From Flavobacteriaceae bacterium CP2B (lineage in GTDB: Bacteria > Bacteroidota > Bacteroidia > Flavobacteriales > Flavobacteriaceae): 64,000 bases of DNA. The notes under the pieces were generated by a model. The model was not told where the DNA came from, did no database searches, and worked only from the letters and a program-made list of their open reading frames with translations. Each line of letters begins with the position of its first letter. Within the stretch, counting starts at the first letter, position 1. Positions 54,596 to 63,900 of this stretch are shown here, piece after piece. The stretch spans positions 92,021 through 156,020 of the forward strand of contig LXTR01000089.1 of NCBI GenBank assembly GCA_001683825.1. The letters run 5' to 3'. The position numbers were made by a program, and so were the translations under genes.

Positions 54596-55414
54596 TTATA
54601 ACGAAAGCGCCTTCAGTCGGAACTCGTCTTCTTCATCGCTTTGTATGCCCAGGGCTTCATAGATGTAATGGAAGGTTGACAGCAATTCGGGTTTGCCCTG
54701 GACCAGGGCCACGTTGTGTTCAAAATGGGCGCTGGGTTGGCCGTCGGCGGTGAGTATAGTCCACCCGTCTTTTAGTTGCCTGATATTACGGGTACCCATA
54801 TTGATCATGGGTTCTATGGCCACCACCATGCCTTCCGCAAACTTCTTCCCCCGGCCGCGCTTACCGTAGTTTGGCATCTCGGGTCCTTCGTGTAGCTTTC
54901 TTCCCAAGCCGTGACCCACCAATTCGCGGACCACCCCATAACCATGGTGTTCACAATGCTGCTGTATGGCAAATGCCACATCGCCCACACGGTTCCCCAT
55001 CCGGAATTCTCGGATGCCCAGGTACAAGGACTCTTTGGTTACCTTGAGCAACTTTTTGGTCTCCGGGGCTACTTCGCCAACCTCAAAAGTGTAGGCATGG
55101 TCTCCATAGTACCCGTTTTTAAGTACCCCGCAGTCTACCGAAAGGATGTCTCCTTCCTTCAGCGGCTCATCGCTGGGGATCCCATGGACAATCTGCGCGT
55201 TAGGGCTCAGATTTAAGGTGTTGGGAAAATCGTACATGCCCAAAAAGCCTGGTTCGGCCCCATGGTCCCGTATAAATTCCTCGGCCAGCCTGTCCAGGTG
55301 GAGGCCGGTAATCCCGGGTTTTATTTCCGGGGCCAGCATGCCCAGGGTTTGGGAAACCAGGAGGGCGCTTTCCCGTATCAGTTCTATTTCTTCCGCTGTT
55401 TTAATCTTAACCAT
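54596..55414 (-). CDS. map: Type I methionine aminopeptidase
   Basis: A 272-residue pita-bread-fold enzyme removing N-terminal Met. Metal ligands: Asp in VDCGVLKNGYYGDHAYTF (two Asp), His in ELVGHGLGRKLHE, and Glu in AIEPMINMG and AHFEHNVAL. ATG 55414 is used; the TTG three codons upstream lies inside a TACCTTTG promoter-like box. Downstream of gpmI in the same direction, separated by 98 bases. Confidence 0.96.
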   Translation of the reverse strand: MVKIKTAEEIELIRESALLVSQTLGMLAPEIKPGITGLHLDRLAEEFIRDHGAEPGFLGMYDFPNTLNLSPNAQIVHGIPSDEPLKEGDILSVDCGVLKNGYYGDHAYTFEVGEVAPETKKLLKVTKESLYLGIREFRMGNRVGDVAFAIQQHCEHHGYGVVRELVGHGLGRKLHEGPEMPNYGKRGRGKKFAEGMVVAIEPMINMGTRNIRQLKDGWTILTADGQPSAHFEHNVALVQGKPELLSTFHYIYEALGIQSDEEDEFRLKALSL

Positions 55415-55420
55415 AGGCTG

Positions 55421-55428
55421 CAAAGGTA
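55421..55428 (-). promoter_or_regulatory. -7 promoter box just before map
   Basis: Minus-strand TACCTTTG, only 6 bases from the map ATG, so a transcript from it would be almost leaderless. Confidence 0.35.
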
Positions 55429-55512
55429 GTATAATCCTCCGAAAGTTTAACCAAGGAGGGCCCTTGGGGGTCTGTAAGCCACAGGCTTCAGGGCGTGCCC
55501 GGAAAACCCCTG

Positions 55513-57030
55513 TCAGACCAGGGGGCTTTGGGTCATCAGGTTGGGCTGGGGGACCCCCATCATCTTAAGGATGGTAGGGGCGATGTCCCCCAGGACCCCA
55601 TCCGACACTTTTTTAATATCCTTGTCCACCACAATAAGGGGGACCGGATTGGTGGTATGGGCCGTATTGGGGGAGCCGTCCGGGTTGATCATGGTATCGC
55701 AGTTCCCGTGATCGGCAATAACCAGGGTACTATAGCCGTGTTCCAGTCCGGTATTGATCACTTCCCTGGCACAGGCATCTACCGTTTCACAGGCTTTGAT
55801 GGCCGCCTGCATATCGCCGGTATGACCAACCATATCAGGGTTGGCAAAATTGAGGCATACAAAATCTGCTGTTTCCTTTTCAAGCTCTTTTACAATGGCG
55901 TCCCGTATCTCATAGGCACTCATCTCCGGTTTCAGGTCATAGGTGGCTACTTTGGGCGACGGGCAGAGGATTCGCTGCTCGCCTTCAAAAGGGGTTTCCC
56001 TTCCTCCGTTAAAGAAGAAGGTGACATGGGGGTATTTTTCGGTTTCCGCGATGCGGATTTGCCTTTTACCCGCATTGGCGAGGACTTCCCCCAGCGTTTG
56101 TTGGAGGTTTTCTTTGTCGTAGACAACCTTGATGCCTTTAAAGGAATCATCATAATTGGTCATGGTCACGTAATAGAGGTCCAGCTTGTGCATATTGTAT
56201 TCATGCATGTCCTGCTGGCTAAGGACCTGGGTGAGTTCACGCCCCCTGTCAGTCCTGAAATTAAAGAAAATCACCACATCGCCCTGTGCAATGGTAGCCC
56301 GGGCCCCACCCTGGCTGTCAGTCATTACCAGGGGCTCCAGGAACTCATCCGTAACGCCCTTATCATAGCTCTTCTGGATACTGGCCCCTACGTCACTCGA
56401 TGTTTCCCCCTGCCCGTTGACCAGCAGGTCATAAGCCAGTTTCACACGCTCCCAGCGCTTATCACGGTCCATGGCATAGTAGCGGCCAATCACTGTCGCC
56501 AATTGGGTGTTTTTTCCCTTGCAGAACGCGTCCAGGTCCATTAGGAAGTTTTTCCCGCTTTTTGGGTCCACATCCCTTCCGTCGGTAAACGCGTGTACGA
56601 ATGCTTTTTGCACCCCGTAGGCGTTGCTGGCTTCAATCAGGCCTTTCAGGTGGGTGATGTGGCTGTGTACCCCCCCGTCACTGACAAGCCCCAGGAAGTG
56701 GATGCTTTTATGTTGCTCTTTTGCATATCGAAAGGCCTCTTTTAGGACAGGTTCGTCCTTGAGTGTGTTTTCCTTGATCGCCAGATTGATCTTGGCCAGG
56801 TCCTGGTATACAATCCTGCCAGCCCCCAGGTTCATGTGGCCTACCTCACTGTTGCCCATTTGCCCCTCCGGAAGGCCGACATTCATCCCATCGGTGAGCA
56901 GGTTGGCATTCGCGTAAGTTTTATAGAGCGAATCCACAAAAGGGGTATTCGCGTTTTCTATGGCAGAGACCTTCGGATCCGGGGATTTGCCCCAGCCATC
57001 GAGGATCATTAATATGACTTTCTTGTTCAT
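55513..57030 (-). CDS. gpmI: 2,3-bisphosphoglycerate-independent phosphoglycerate mutase
   Basis: A 505-residue glycolytic enzyme of the alkaline phosphatase superfamily. MNKKVILMILDGWGKSPDP starts the phosphatase domain, MGNSEVGHMNLGAGR carries the phosphoserine, GLVSDGGVHSHITHLKGLIE and AFTDGRDVDPKSG are the phosphotransferase domain, and FVCLNFANPDMVGHTGD and VIADHGNCDTM hold Mn2+ ligands. Length is normal. A TATTTTTG box lies 22 bases upstream. First gene of gpmI-map-methyltransferase. Confidence 0.98.
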   Translation of the reverse strand: MNKKVILMILDGWGKSPDPKVSAIENANTPFVDSLYKTYANANLLTDGMNVGLPEGQMGNSEVGHMNLGAGRIVYQDLAKINLAIKENTLKDEPVLKEAFRYAKEQHKSIHFLGLVSDGGVHSHITHLKGLIEASNAYGVQKAFVHAFTDGRDVDPKSGKNFLMDLDAFCKGKNTQLATVIGRYYAMDRDKRWERVKLAYDLLVNGQGETSSDVGASIQKSYDKGVTDEFLEPLVMTDSQGGARATIAQGDVVIFFNFRTDRGRELTQVLSQQDMHEYNMHKLDLYYVTMTNYDDSFKGIKVVYDKENLQQTLGEVLANAGKRQIRIAETEKYPHVTFFFNGGRETPFEGEQRILCPSPKVATYDLKPEMSAYEIRDAIVKELEKETADFVCLNFANPDMVGHTGDMQAAIKACETVDACAREVINTGLEHGYSTLVIADHGNCDTMINPDGSPNTAHTTNPVPLIVVDKDIKKVSDGVLGDIAPTILKMMGVPQPNLMTQSPLV

Positions 57031-57052
57031 TGCAGCTGTTGTAAGAGGAGCA

Positions 57053-57060
57053 CAAAAATA
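57053..57060 (-). promoter_or_regulatory. -7 promoter box for gpmI
   Basis: Minus-strand TATTTTTG, 22 bases before the gpmI ATG. Confidence 0.5.
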
Positions 57061-57263
57061 AAAGGAATTGACAAGGATTGCTATAATTATCCGCCACTTT
57101 TTTAATAATTGCGGGCATTATTTTGGAATCGTTAAAAAAAGGCTACCCAAAAGGGCCGCCTGTTAAACTTTAGTTATAGAACTGTTAATACCGTAACAAA
57201 TAGATTAAGGTGTCGTCTATTTGTATACAACAAAGCCATATTCATCAATTAATCCATTGTATT

Positions 57264-57656
57264 ATGAGACAAACAATCCTAATGACAGCTGCCGTATTCG
57301 TACTGGCAGTTAGCGGCGTTTATGCCGGAAACACCCATCTGGAGGCCCTTAGCCCTACCAGCACCATTGTAAAGAACGACGGTCTTAGTTCCTTCTGTAA
57401 AGCCGTTGTAAACGGGGACATCGATACCGTTAGAAAACTGATTTCCCTGGGTGAAGATGTAAACCAGAAGTCCCTGGGAATGACACCTGCCATCCTTGCA
57501 GCGCGGTACAACAAGGCCGAAATCCTTGAGCTCCTGATCGCACATGGGGCTAATTTAAAGACAAAAAGCGACAAAGGTTACACCGCCAAAAAATACGCGG
57601 AGTTATCCAATGCGGCAGAGGCCCTGGCTGTGATCAACGAGGCCCTGGAAAGTTAG
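57264..57656 (+). CDS. Secreted ankyrin-repeat protein
   Basis: A 130-residue exported protein. The ATG at 57264 was chosen since it begins a signal peptide (MRQTILMTAAVFVLAVSGVYA, cut after AYAG-like site) and the upstream extension is not coding-like. The rest holds about two and a half ankyrin repeats: SSFCKAVVNGDIDTVRKLIS, LGMTPAILAARYNKAEILEL and KGYTAKKYAELSNAAEAL. The ankyrins probably mediate protein binding in the periplasm. Single gene with a strong terminator right after it. Confidence 0.9.
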   Translation: MRQTILMTAAVFVLAVSGVYAGNTHLEALSPTSTIVKNDGLSSFCKAVVNGDIDTVRKLISLGEDVNQKSLGMTPAILAARYNKAEILELLIAHGANLKTKSDKGYTAKKYAELSNAAEALAVINEALES

Positions 57657-57680
57657 AATGTGTTTATTCATCAATCAAAA

Positions 57681-57709
57681 AAAAGCCCCCGGTTATCCGG
57701 GGGCTTTTT
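57681..57709 (+). terminator. Intrinsic terminator after the ankyrin gene
   Basis: AAAAGCCCCCGG and CCGGGGGCTTTTT form a 12-bp stem with TTAT loop and T-run. Confidence 0.93.
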
Positions 57710-57766
57710 GGTTTCCGACACTTGACTGGTTTAGTGTTCCCGTAAAAGAGTCAATATGCGTGGAAT

Positions 57767-57934
57767 TTAAAAGTCAAATCCTGTGAAAGCCCTGTAAAAA
57801 AATGCATAGAACGCCATAGATAAAAGGATGGCGCAGAAAAAGGAATATACCTTTAATAGCAATACGACAAATTCTGGCTTGCAGTTTTCAAAGGCCTGCA
57901 GGTAAAGGTGTTTAAAGTGTAATAGTGTTCCCAT
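57767..57934 (-). CDS. Small single-span membrane protein, 55 residues
   Basis: From ATG 57934 (MGTLLHFKHLYLQAFENCK) a 55-codon frame runs to TAA. After a short polar N-terminus comes a long hydrophobic aromatic span (VVLLLKVYSFFCAILLSMAF) and then YRAFTGFDF. This resembles short flavobacterial proteins with MGTLL starts and a single membrane segment, possibly those filed as DUF6747, though I cannot confirm it. It lies between the ankyrin gene and the M48 peptidase gene and is convergent with the former. Confidence 0.6.
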   Translation of the reverse strand: MGTLLHFKHLYLQAFENCKPEFVVLLLKVYSFFCAILLSMAFYAFFYRAFTGFDF

Positions 57935-58052
57935 ATAGTTCTATTTAAACAGTTGTAAATGAAAGCTATAAGGGTTAAATCAGGGGCAAAAAAAAGATTT
58001 GGTAGGGAGTTAAAGATACAAAAAGAAAGGGAAATACCTAATCTTAAGGCGC

Positions 58053-58829
58053 TTATTTGGGGGATGGCCCCTTGCGGTATTCGGCTATGGCCTCGCGTAT
58101 TTTTTGGATCCGGTTGTCCGGGTCTGGGTGGGTGCTCTGGAATTCGGGAGCCCTGTCAGGGCCGGCGGCGTCCTTTAATATTTCCATTACACGGATCATT
58201 TCCTCGGGGTCGTAACCGGCACGTATCATCAATAAGACCCCCAACTTGTCACTTTCCAATTCGTCTTCCCTCCCGTTTGTCAGCAGGGTATTCTGCCCAA
58301 TACTGCTTACCAGTGCCCCGGCGTCGGCCCCCACCGATGCCCCCATACTGATGGTTTGCCAGAAGTTGCTTTCGGCTATGCGTTCGGCTGAATGCCTCCC
58401 GATAACATGGCCGATCTCGTGCCCAAACACCCCGGCCAACTGGGCTTCGTTCAGGCGTGAGAACAAGGCATGGGTGATAAATATTTGTCCGCCGGGCAGG
58501 GCGAAGGCGTTTATGGTGGCCTCATCGGCCAACAAGTGAAAGGCGTAATTGTAAGGCGTTTCCCTGGCAATACTCTTTTCCACCAACCTGCTTCCGACGG
58601 CGTCTACCAATGTTTGGAGCCGCTCATCGGGATAAAGTCCGCCGTGCTGCCTTACCATTTCGGGGGCTGTTTGAATGCCGATGGCCACTTCCTGGTTAGC
58701 AGACATGTTTATATTTTGGACCCTTCCCGTGTAGGGGTTGGTTTCCTTGTTGTTGCATCGCTGGATGAGGGCAAACCCGACAATGGCAAGGCCGATAAAA
58801 ATCCTGATTTTCCAATTCCCCCCTCTCAT
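58053..58829 (-). CDS. M48 family metallopeptidase
   Basis: A 258-residue zinc peptidase of the M48/BepA-like type. The N-terminal hydrophobic segment (IRIFIGLAIVGFALIQRC) is a signal or anchor, with a Cys that could be lipidated although the lipobox is poor. The active site is HEIGHVIGRH: His137, Glu138, His141, with Glu190 in ELESD as third ligand. ALPGGQIFITHAL is conserved in the family. It may handle envelope-protein quality control. Upstream by 43 bp is the M15 peptidase gene on the same strand. Confidence 0.93.
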   Translation of the reverse strand: MRGGNWKIRIFIGLAIVGFALIQRCNNKETNPYTGRVQNINMSANQEVAIGIQTAPEMVRQHGGLYPDERLQTLVDAVGSRLVEKSIARETPYNYAFHLLADEATINAFALPGGQIFITHALFSRLNEAQLAGVFGHEIGHVIGRHSAERIAESNFWQTISMGASVGADAGALVSSIGQNTLLTNGREDELESDKLGVLLMIRAGYDPEEMIRVMEILKDAAGPDRAPEFQSTHPDPDNRIQKIREAIAEYRKGPSPK

Positions 58830-58872
58830 TGTGTGCGAGTTATAAGTGGCAGGCTGAAGTTAAAAAAAAAGT

Positions 58873-59607
58873 TTATAGCAATGCGGGATTTATGTCTAAA
58901 ATATGGTTCTGGATATAGCTTTTTACAAATCCGGCTGTAAAGTGCTCACTTCCCAGGAAATCTTCTTTTTGGAGGAGCTGAAGGATGTTCTTCCTCCGGA
59001 AACTGGCCAACATGGGGATGGATAGGGGGGCATAGCTATAGTGCCAGGGTTCGTATTTGAAACCCCTCCTTTTGGGGTTGTCGGTATATACGATATGGTA
59101 GCCGTACTCGGCGGCGTGCTCGTCCATCCATTTTTTCAGGCCTTCAAAAGGGCCGCCAGCGTCGAACTTCTCGGCGACCAATACATCCCCTTCGGTCTTC
59201 CGGTACCCATCGGTAATGTCGATGTCGGTACCCCAATGATGGCGACTGGTACCGGGGATGGTGGAATACTCGATTATCCTGTCAACGGCGTCCAGCGGCG
59301 CCATCTCCTCATCTTCGGTATAGGCGAGGTATTTCCTTTCAAATATGGCTTGCTGCCGTTCAAAACTGCGGTAGCTGGAGACGATTTTGATATTGATACC
59401 ATCCTGGTAGGCGGCTTTTTTCATGGCCACAAAGGCCTCACAGGCCTCTTTGCGAAGGTTGATATCTTCTCCGTACAGCGGGATGTTTGCTTTGCCCATG
59501 AGTTCATTGGTACTGAAATCTCTTTCCTGTGGGGAGGGCCATCCCGGAAAAAGGCCAAGGGCCAATACCGAAAGGCTGCTTTTATGAATAAAGGATCTTC
59601 TATGCAT
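58873..59607 (-). CDS. M15 family D-alanyl-D-alanine carboxypeptidase (VanY-like)
   Basis: A 244-residue exported peptidase acting on peptidoglycan stem peptides. ATG 59607 is used, since the codon two before it is TTG. The N-terminus (HRRSFIHKSSLSVLALGL) resembles a Tat or Sec signal, with cleavage near SPQE. The zinc site is SRHHWGTDIDI, and the second part is EPWHYSYA. Length normal. Together with the M48 gene it forms a two-gene unit preceded by a good promoter: TTTG, 19 bases, then TATCTTCG. Confidence 0.92.
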   Translation of the reverse strand: MHRRSFIHKSSLSVLALGLFPGWPSPQERDFSTNELMGKANIPLYGEDINLRKEACEAFVAMKKAAYQDGINIKIVSSYRSFERQQAIFERKYLAYTEDEEMAPLDAVDRIIEYSTIPGTSRHHWGTDIDITDGYRKTEGDVLVAEKFDAGGPFEGLKKWMDEHAAEYGYHIVYTDNPKRRGFKYEPWHYSYAPLSIPMLASFRRKNILQLLQKEDFLGSEHFTAGFVKSYIQNHILDINPALL

Positions 59608-59665
59608 TGGCAACGCGTTCGCTGGGGTTCATTTTGATGGGCAGGAAATACGGGTCCTGCCGGTA

Positions 59666-59696
59666 CGAAGATATCTATTTTTGACGTTTGCCCAAA
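59666..59696 (-). promoter_or_regulatory. Promoter of the M15-M48 unit
   Basis: On the minus strand TTTG (59696-59693), a 19-base spacer, and TATCTTCG (59673-59666) fit TTTG-N19-TAnnTTTG with one mismatch. It lies 59 bases upstream of the ATG. Confidence 0.5.
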
Positions 59697-59753
59697 GCTT
59701 CCGGAATTGGTGGTTGCCGTTTTTTCGTATCCTTTGGCTGTCCGGTCGGCATT

Positions 59754-60914
59754 TTAATTGGAAATATACATATACCCCTGGTGTTTCTGCCTAAGGTCGT
59801 GAAAGGTGATGATATAGAAGTACACCCCGTTTTCCAGGCCCGAGTTACGCTCCACAACCAGGTCCATGTTCGAGCGCCCGTCAAAGTCGTTCTGGTAATT
59901 CTCTTTTTTATAAACCATGACCCCGTAACGGTTGAAGATCTGCAGGGAGTTGTTGGGCGAACGTTCAATGCCGTCCAGCCGGAGCAAATCATTACGCCCG
60001 TCCCCATTTGGGGTCAGGAAATAGTTGTCGAGTTCCAGGGTCTCATAGGTTTGCAGGGCATCGTCATTACCGCCAATGGTAAGGATCTCATAGTCATTGG
60101 GGACAAAGGTATCGGAGGTAAGCGACCCATAGGAACGACCACCTTCGACCCCGGTATTGCCCAGGTTGACCCATTGGTTGGCAGATTTGCTCCAGCCCAT
60201 TACGTTCAGGTCACTGATATATTCTGCCAGCGCGGTGATATTGCTGTACTCGTCCCAGGTAAGGGTTACTTTAGACGGGACATCGCCCTCCAAACGCCAG
60301 AACTCCTTGTCGCTTACCGACATATAGCGCGTTGTCTTTTTATCCGTGCTGAAGGCGGCGTCCAGGCTCTTTGAATTGTTGGGGTCCTCAAAGAAATACG
60401 CACATTTGGCCATGGGGTTGGTGGCCATGGAACTTACCGTAAGCGGCCGCAACCTCTCGTCATCGCCCACAGGGAACATAAAGGACTCCTTGTTGGTCAT
60501 GGCCGCGTACCCATTGACTTTGGAGACACTGCTTTCGCCTGTATAAAAAGAGTAGTCGAAGAAATTGGAATAGATGGCAGTGCCTGTGCGGGGCGTCTGT
60601 ATGTCGCCGGTAATCAGGTTGGCGTTGTTGTTGACCCCGATAGGGGTTGCCAGGAGCAGCCCTTTTTCCACGGCCACTTCCAAATCGTGGAATACGGGGG
60701 CAAAGGTCCCGGTAACCGAGATCTGCCCATGGTCGCTGTAGAAACCTGCCAACCCCAGGTTTTGATCAAAGGGGCCTTCGTTGACCAGGTTGGTGTGGAA
60801 CCCCACGGAGGCATAATCGTGCAGCTGCATCCCCCCGTAATGCTGTACCCCTTCCTGGGCGTGGAGCAACAAGGCACAATGTATGGATAGCAGTGTGATC
60901 CAGTTTCCTCTCAT
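59754..60914 (-). CDS. T9SS type-B sorting domain surface protein (gliding-motility-associated C-terminus)
   Basis: A 386-residue secreted protein. The ATG at 60914 is used; the TTG two codons earlier overlaps the upstream stop. A signal peptide (WITLLSIHCALLLHAQ) precedes a beta-rich body, and the last 95 residues form the CHU_C/type-B sorting domain: NYFLTPNGDGRNDLLRLDGI, NSLQIFNRYGVMVYKKENYQ and NGVYFYIITFHD. Such proteins leave the cell through the type IX system, which the window supplies in part (PorT, plug). It starts 2 bases after the stop of the collagen-like gene. Confidence 0.92.
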   Translation of the reverse strand: MRGNWITLLSIHCALLLHAQEGVQHYGGMQLHDYASVGFHTNLVNEGPFDQNLGLAGFYSDHGQISVTGTFAPVFHDLEVAVEKGLLLATPIGVNNNANLITGDIQTPRTGTAIYSNFFDYSFYTGESSVSKVNGYAAMTNKESFMFPVGDDERLRPLTVSSMATNPMAKCAYFFEDPNNSKSLDAAFSTDKKTTRYMSVSDKEFWRLEGDVPSKVTLTWDEYSNITALAEYISDLNVMGWSKSANQWVNLGNTGVEGGRSYGSLTSDTFVPNDYEILTIGGNDDALQTYETLELDNYFLTPNGDGRNDLLRLDGIERSPNNSLQIFNRYGVMVYKKENYQNDFDGRSNMDLVVERNSGLENGVYFYIITFHDLRQKHQGYMYISN

Positions 60915-60916
60915 GA

Positions 60917-63900
60917 TCAACGAAGTTTATTAATCATAATACTTGATTCTCCTGACCCACTGAAGGTGACCTTCCCTGAATTGGCTTCCCTGTAGGTTAT
61001 AATGGTGATAACATCATTGGCGTTCAATTCCAGGATTTCATTGACATGTATGCTGGATTGTTCATGCCCGCTGGCAAATCGGATATAACCTGATGCGCCT
61101 ATGGCTCCAACGGGAGTACCATTTACAGCAATCCTTACATTTACATTCGTCCTGTTATCAGAATTTCCACTATCGTTGTTGCCTTCCAATGACAGGTTCG
61201 CCCTTATGTCATAACGACCGGATAACCGTACAATGAGTGAATTTCCACTAACCTGGTACAGGTTATTACCATCATCCTTGTAATCTTCATTGCCAAAAAT
61301 GGGAGCCGTGGTATTGTCATTGTTAAGGTCTGTGCTGGTATTGGTATTGGTCCATCGACCCCCATAGTTGATCTTTGATCTTTGCAGAACACCAGAAGCG
61401 TCTGCGGCTATAAGGTCATCATTTTCATCCGCAGTGCCTAAATTGCGGATACGGGCATTCCCATTAACGTCCAATTCTTCAGTCGGGTTGCTGGTATTGA
61501 TACCAACATCGCCACCATCTTCCAGGAACAAACGATAATCTGCCACATTCGATTCCACAAAATTTAAACCGTTAGCGAGCAGGTTCCAATGCCATTTGGG
61601 TGTGCCTGAACTATTTTCGAAAGCGAGGACATCTACACCGTTTGCCCTTACAACCAGGGGATGGTTGTTGAAGACTGTTGCACGATTCACAAGCACCTGA
61701 CCGCGATCCTGAACCAAACGCAGTTTTTCGACGCCATTGGCCTTCATGACTACATCTGATGCATCTGTGGTTCCCAAGAAGTTGGAAGCGGCATTCGTTC
61801 CGGAATTTCCGGAAAGTTCCCACGATGGGTTGGCAGCATCTCCCTTATCCCCCTTAGGTCCTTGCGGTCCTACATCACCCTGGTCACCTTTATCTCCCTT
61901 AGGTCCCTGTGGCCCTTGTGCGCCATCTGCGCCATCGGCCCCGGCGGGTCCTTGCGGTCCGGTATCCCCTGTATCTCCTTTATCCCCTTTGGGTCCAACG
62001 GGTCCTTGCGGTCCTTGTGGCCCCTGGGCACCATCTGCGCCATCAGCCCCGGCGGGTCCTTGCGGCCCGGTATCCCCGGTATCTCCTTTATCGCCTTTGG
62101 GTCCAACGGGTCCTTGCGGTCCTTGTGGCCCTTGTGCACCATTTAAGCCATCGGCTCCGGCAGGTCCAACGGGTCCTTGCGGTCCTTGTGCACCATCTGC
62201 TCCATCGGCCCCGGCGGGTCCTTGCGGTCCGGTATCCCCGGTATCTCCTTTATCACCTTTGGGTCCGGCAGGTCCTTGTGGTCCCTGGGCACCATCTGCG
62301 CCATCAGCCCCTGCGGGTCCTTGTGGCCCGGTATCGCCGGTATCTCCTTTATCGCCTTTGGGTCCAACGGGTCCTTGCGGTCCTTGTGGCCCTTGTGCAC
62401 CATTTAAGCCATCGGCTCCGGCAGGTCCAACAGGCCCTTGTGGTCCCTGTGGCCCCTGGGCACCATCTGCGCCATCAGCCCCGGCGGGTCCTTGCGGCCC
62501 GGTATCCCCGGTATCACCTTTATCGCCTTTGGGTCCAACGGGTCCTTGCGGTCCTTGTGGCCCTTGTGCACCATTTAAGCCATCGGCTCCGGCAGGTCCA
62601 ACAGGCCCTTGTGGTCCCTGTGGCCCTTGTGCGCCATCTGCGCCATCGGCCCCGGCGGGTCCTTGTGGCCCGGTATCCCCGGTATCTCCTTTATCGCCTT
62701 TGGGTCCAACGGGTCCCTGCGGTCCTTGTGGCCCCTGGGCACCATCTGCGCCATCGGCCCCGGCGGGTCCTTGCGGTCCGGTGTCACCCGTATCACCTTT
62801 AGGTCCGACAGGTCCCTGTGGCCCCTGGGCACCATCTGCACCATCGGCCCCGGCGGGTCCTTGTGGCCCGGTATCCCCGGTATCTCCTTTATCGCCTTTG
62901 GGTCCGGCAGGTCCCTGGGGTCCCTGTGCGCCATCTGCGCCATCGGCTCCGGCAGGTCCAACGGGTCCTTGCGGTCCTTGTGGCCCCTGGGCACCATCTG
63001 CGCCATCGGCCCCTGCGGGTCCTTGTGGTCCGGTGTCCCCGGTATCTCCTTTATCGCCTTTGGGTCCGGCAGGTCCCTGCGGTCCTTGTGGCCCCTGGGC
63101 ACCATCTAAGCCATCAGCCCCTGCGGGTCCTTGCGCTCCGGCGGGCCCCTGTGGTCCGGTATCCCCGGCATCTCCTTTATCACCTTTGGGTCCGACAGGT
63201 CCTTGTGGTCCCTGTGGCCCCTGGGCACCATCTGCGCCATCGGCCCCGGCGGGTCCTTGCGGTCCGGTGTCACCCGTATCACCTTTAGGTCCGGCAGGTC
63301 CCTGCGGTCCTTGTGGCCCCTGGGCACCATCTAAGCCATCAGCCCCTGCGGGTCCTTGCGGTCCGGTGTCACCCGTATCACCTTTAGGTCCGGCAGGCCC
63401 TTGCGGTCCGGTGTCCCCTGTATCACCTTTAGGTCCGACAGGTCCCTGTGGCCCCTGGGCACCATCTGCACCATCGGCCCCGGCGGGTCCTTGTGGCCCG
63501 GTATCCCCGGTATCTCCTTTATCGCCTTTGGGTCCGGCAGGTCCCTGCGGTCCCTGTGCGCCATCTGCGCCATCGGCTCCGGCAGGTCCAACGGGTCCTT
63601 GTGGCCCTTGTGCACCATCTGCGCCATCGGCCCCTGCAGGTCCAACAGGTCCCTGAGGTCCCTGTGCGCCATCTAAGCCATCGGCTCCGGCAGGTCCAAC
63701 GGGTCCTTGCGGTCCTTGTGGCCCTTGTGCACCATCTGCGCCATCGGCCCCGGCGGGTCCTTGTGGTCCGGTATCCCCGGTATCTCCTTTATCGCCTTTG
63801 GGTCCGGCAGGTCCCTGCGGTCCTTGTGGCCCCTGGGCACCATCTAAGCCATCAGCCCCTGCGGGTCCTTGCGCTCCGGCGGGCCCCTGTGGTCCGGTAT

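Noticed and set aside
61737..63656. 639-codon plus-strand frame opposite the collagen-like gene
   Set aside because: It is the complement of Gly-X-Y codons (Pro/Ser/Ala-rich by construction), has no signal or domain, and starts inside the opposite gene.
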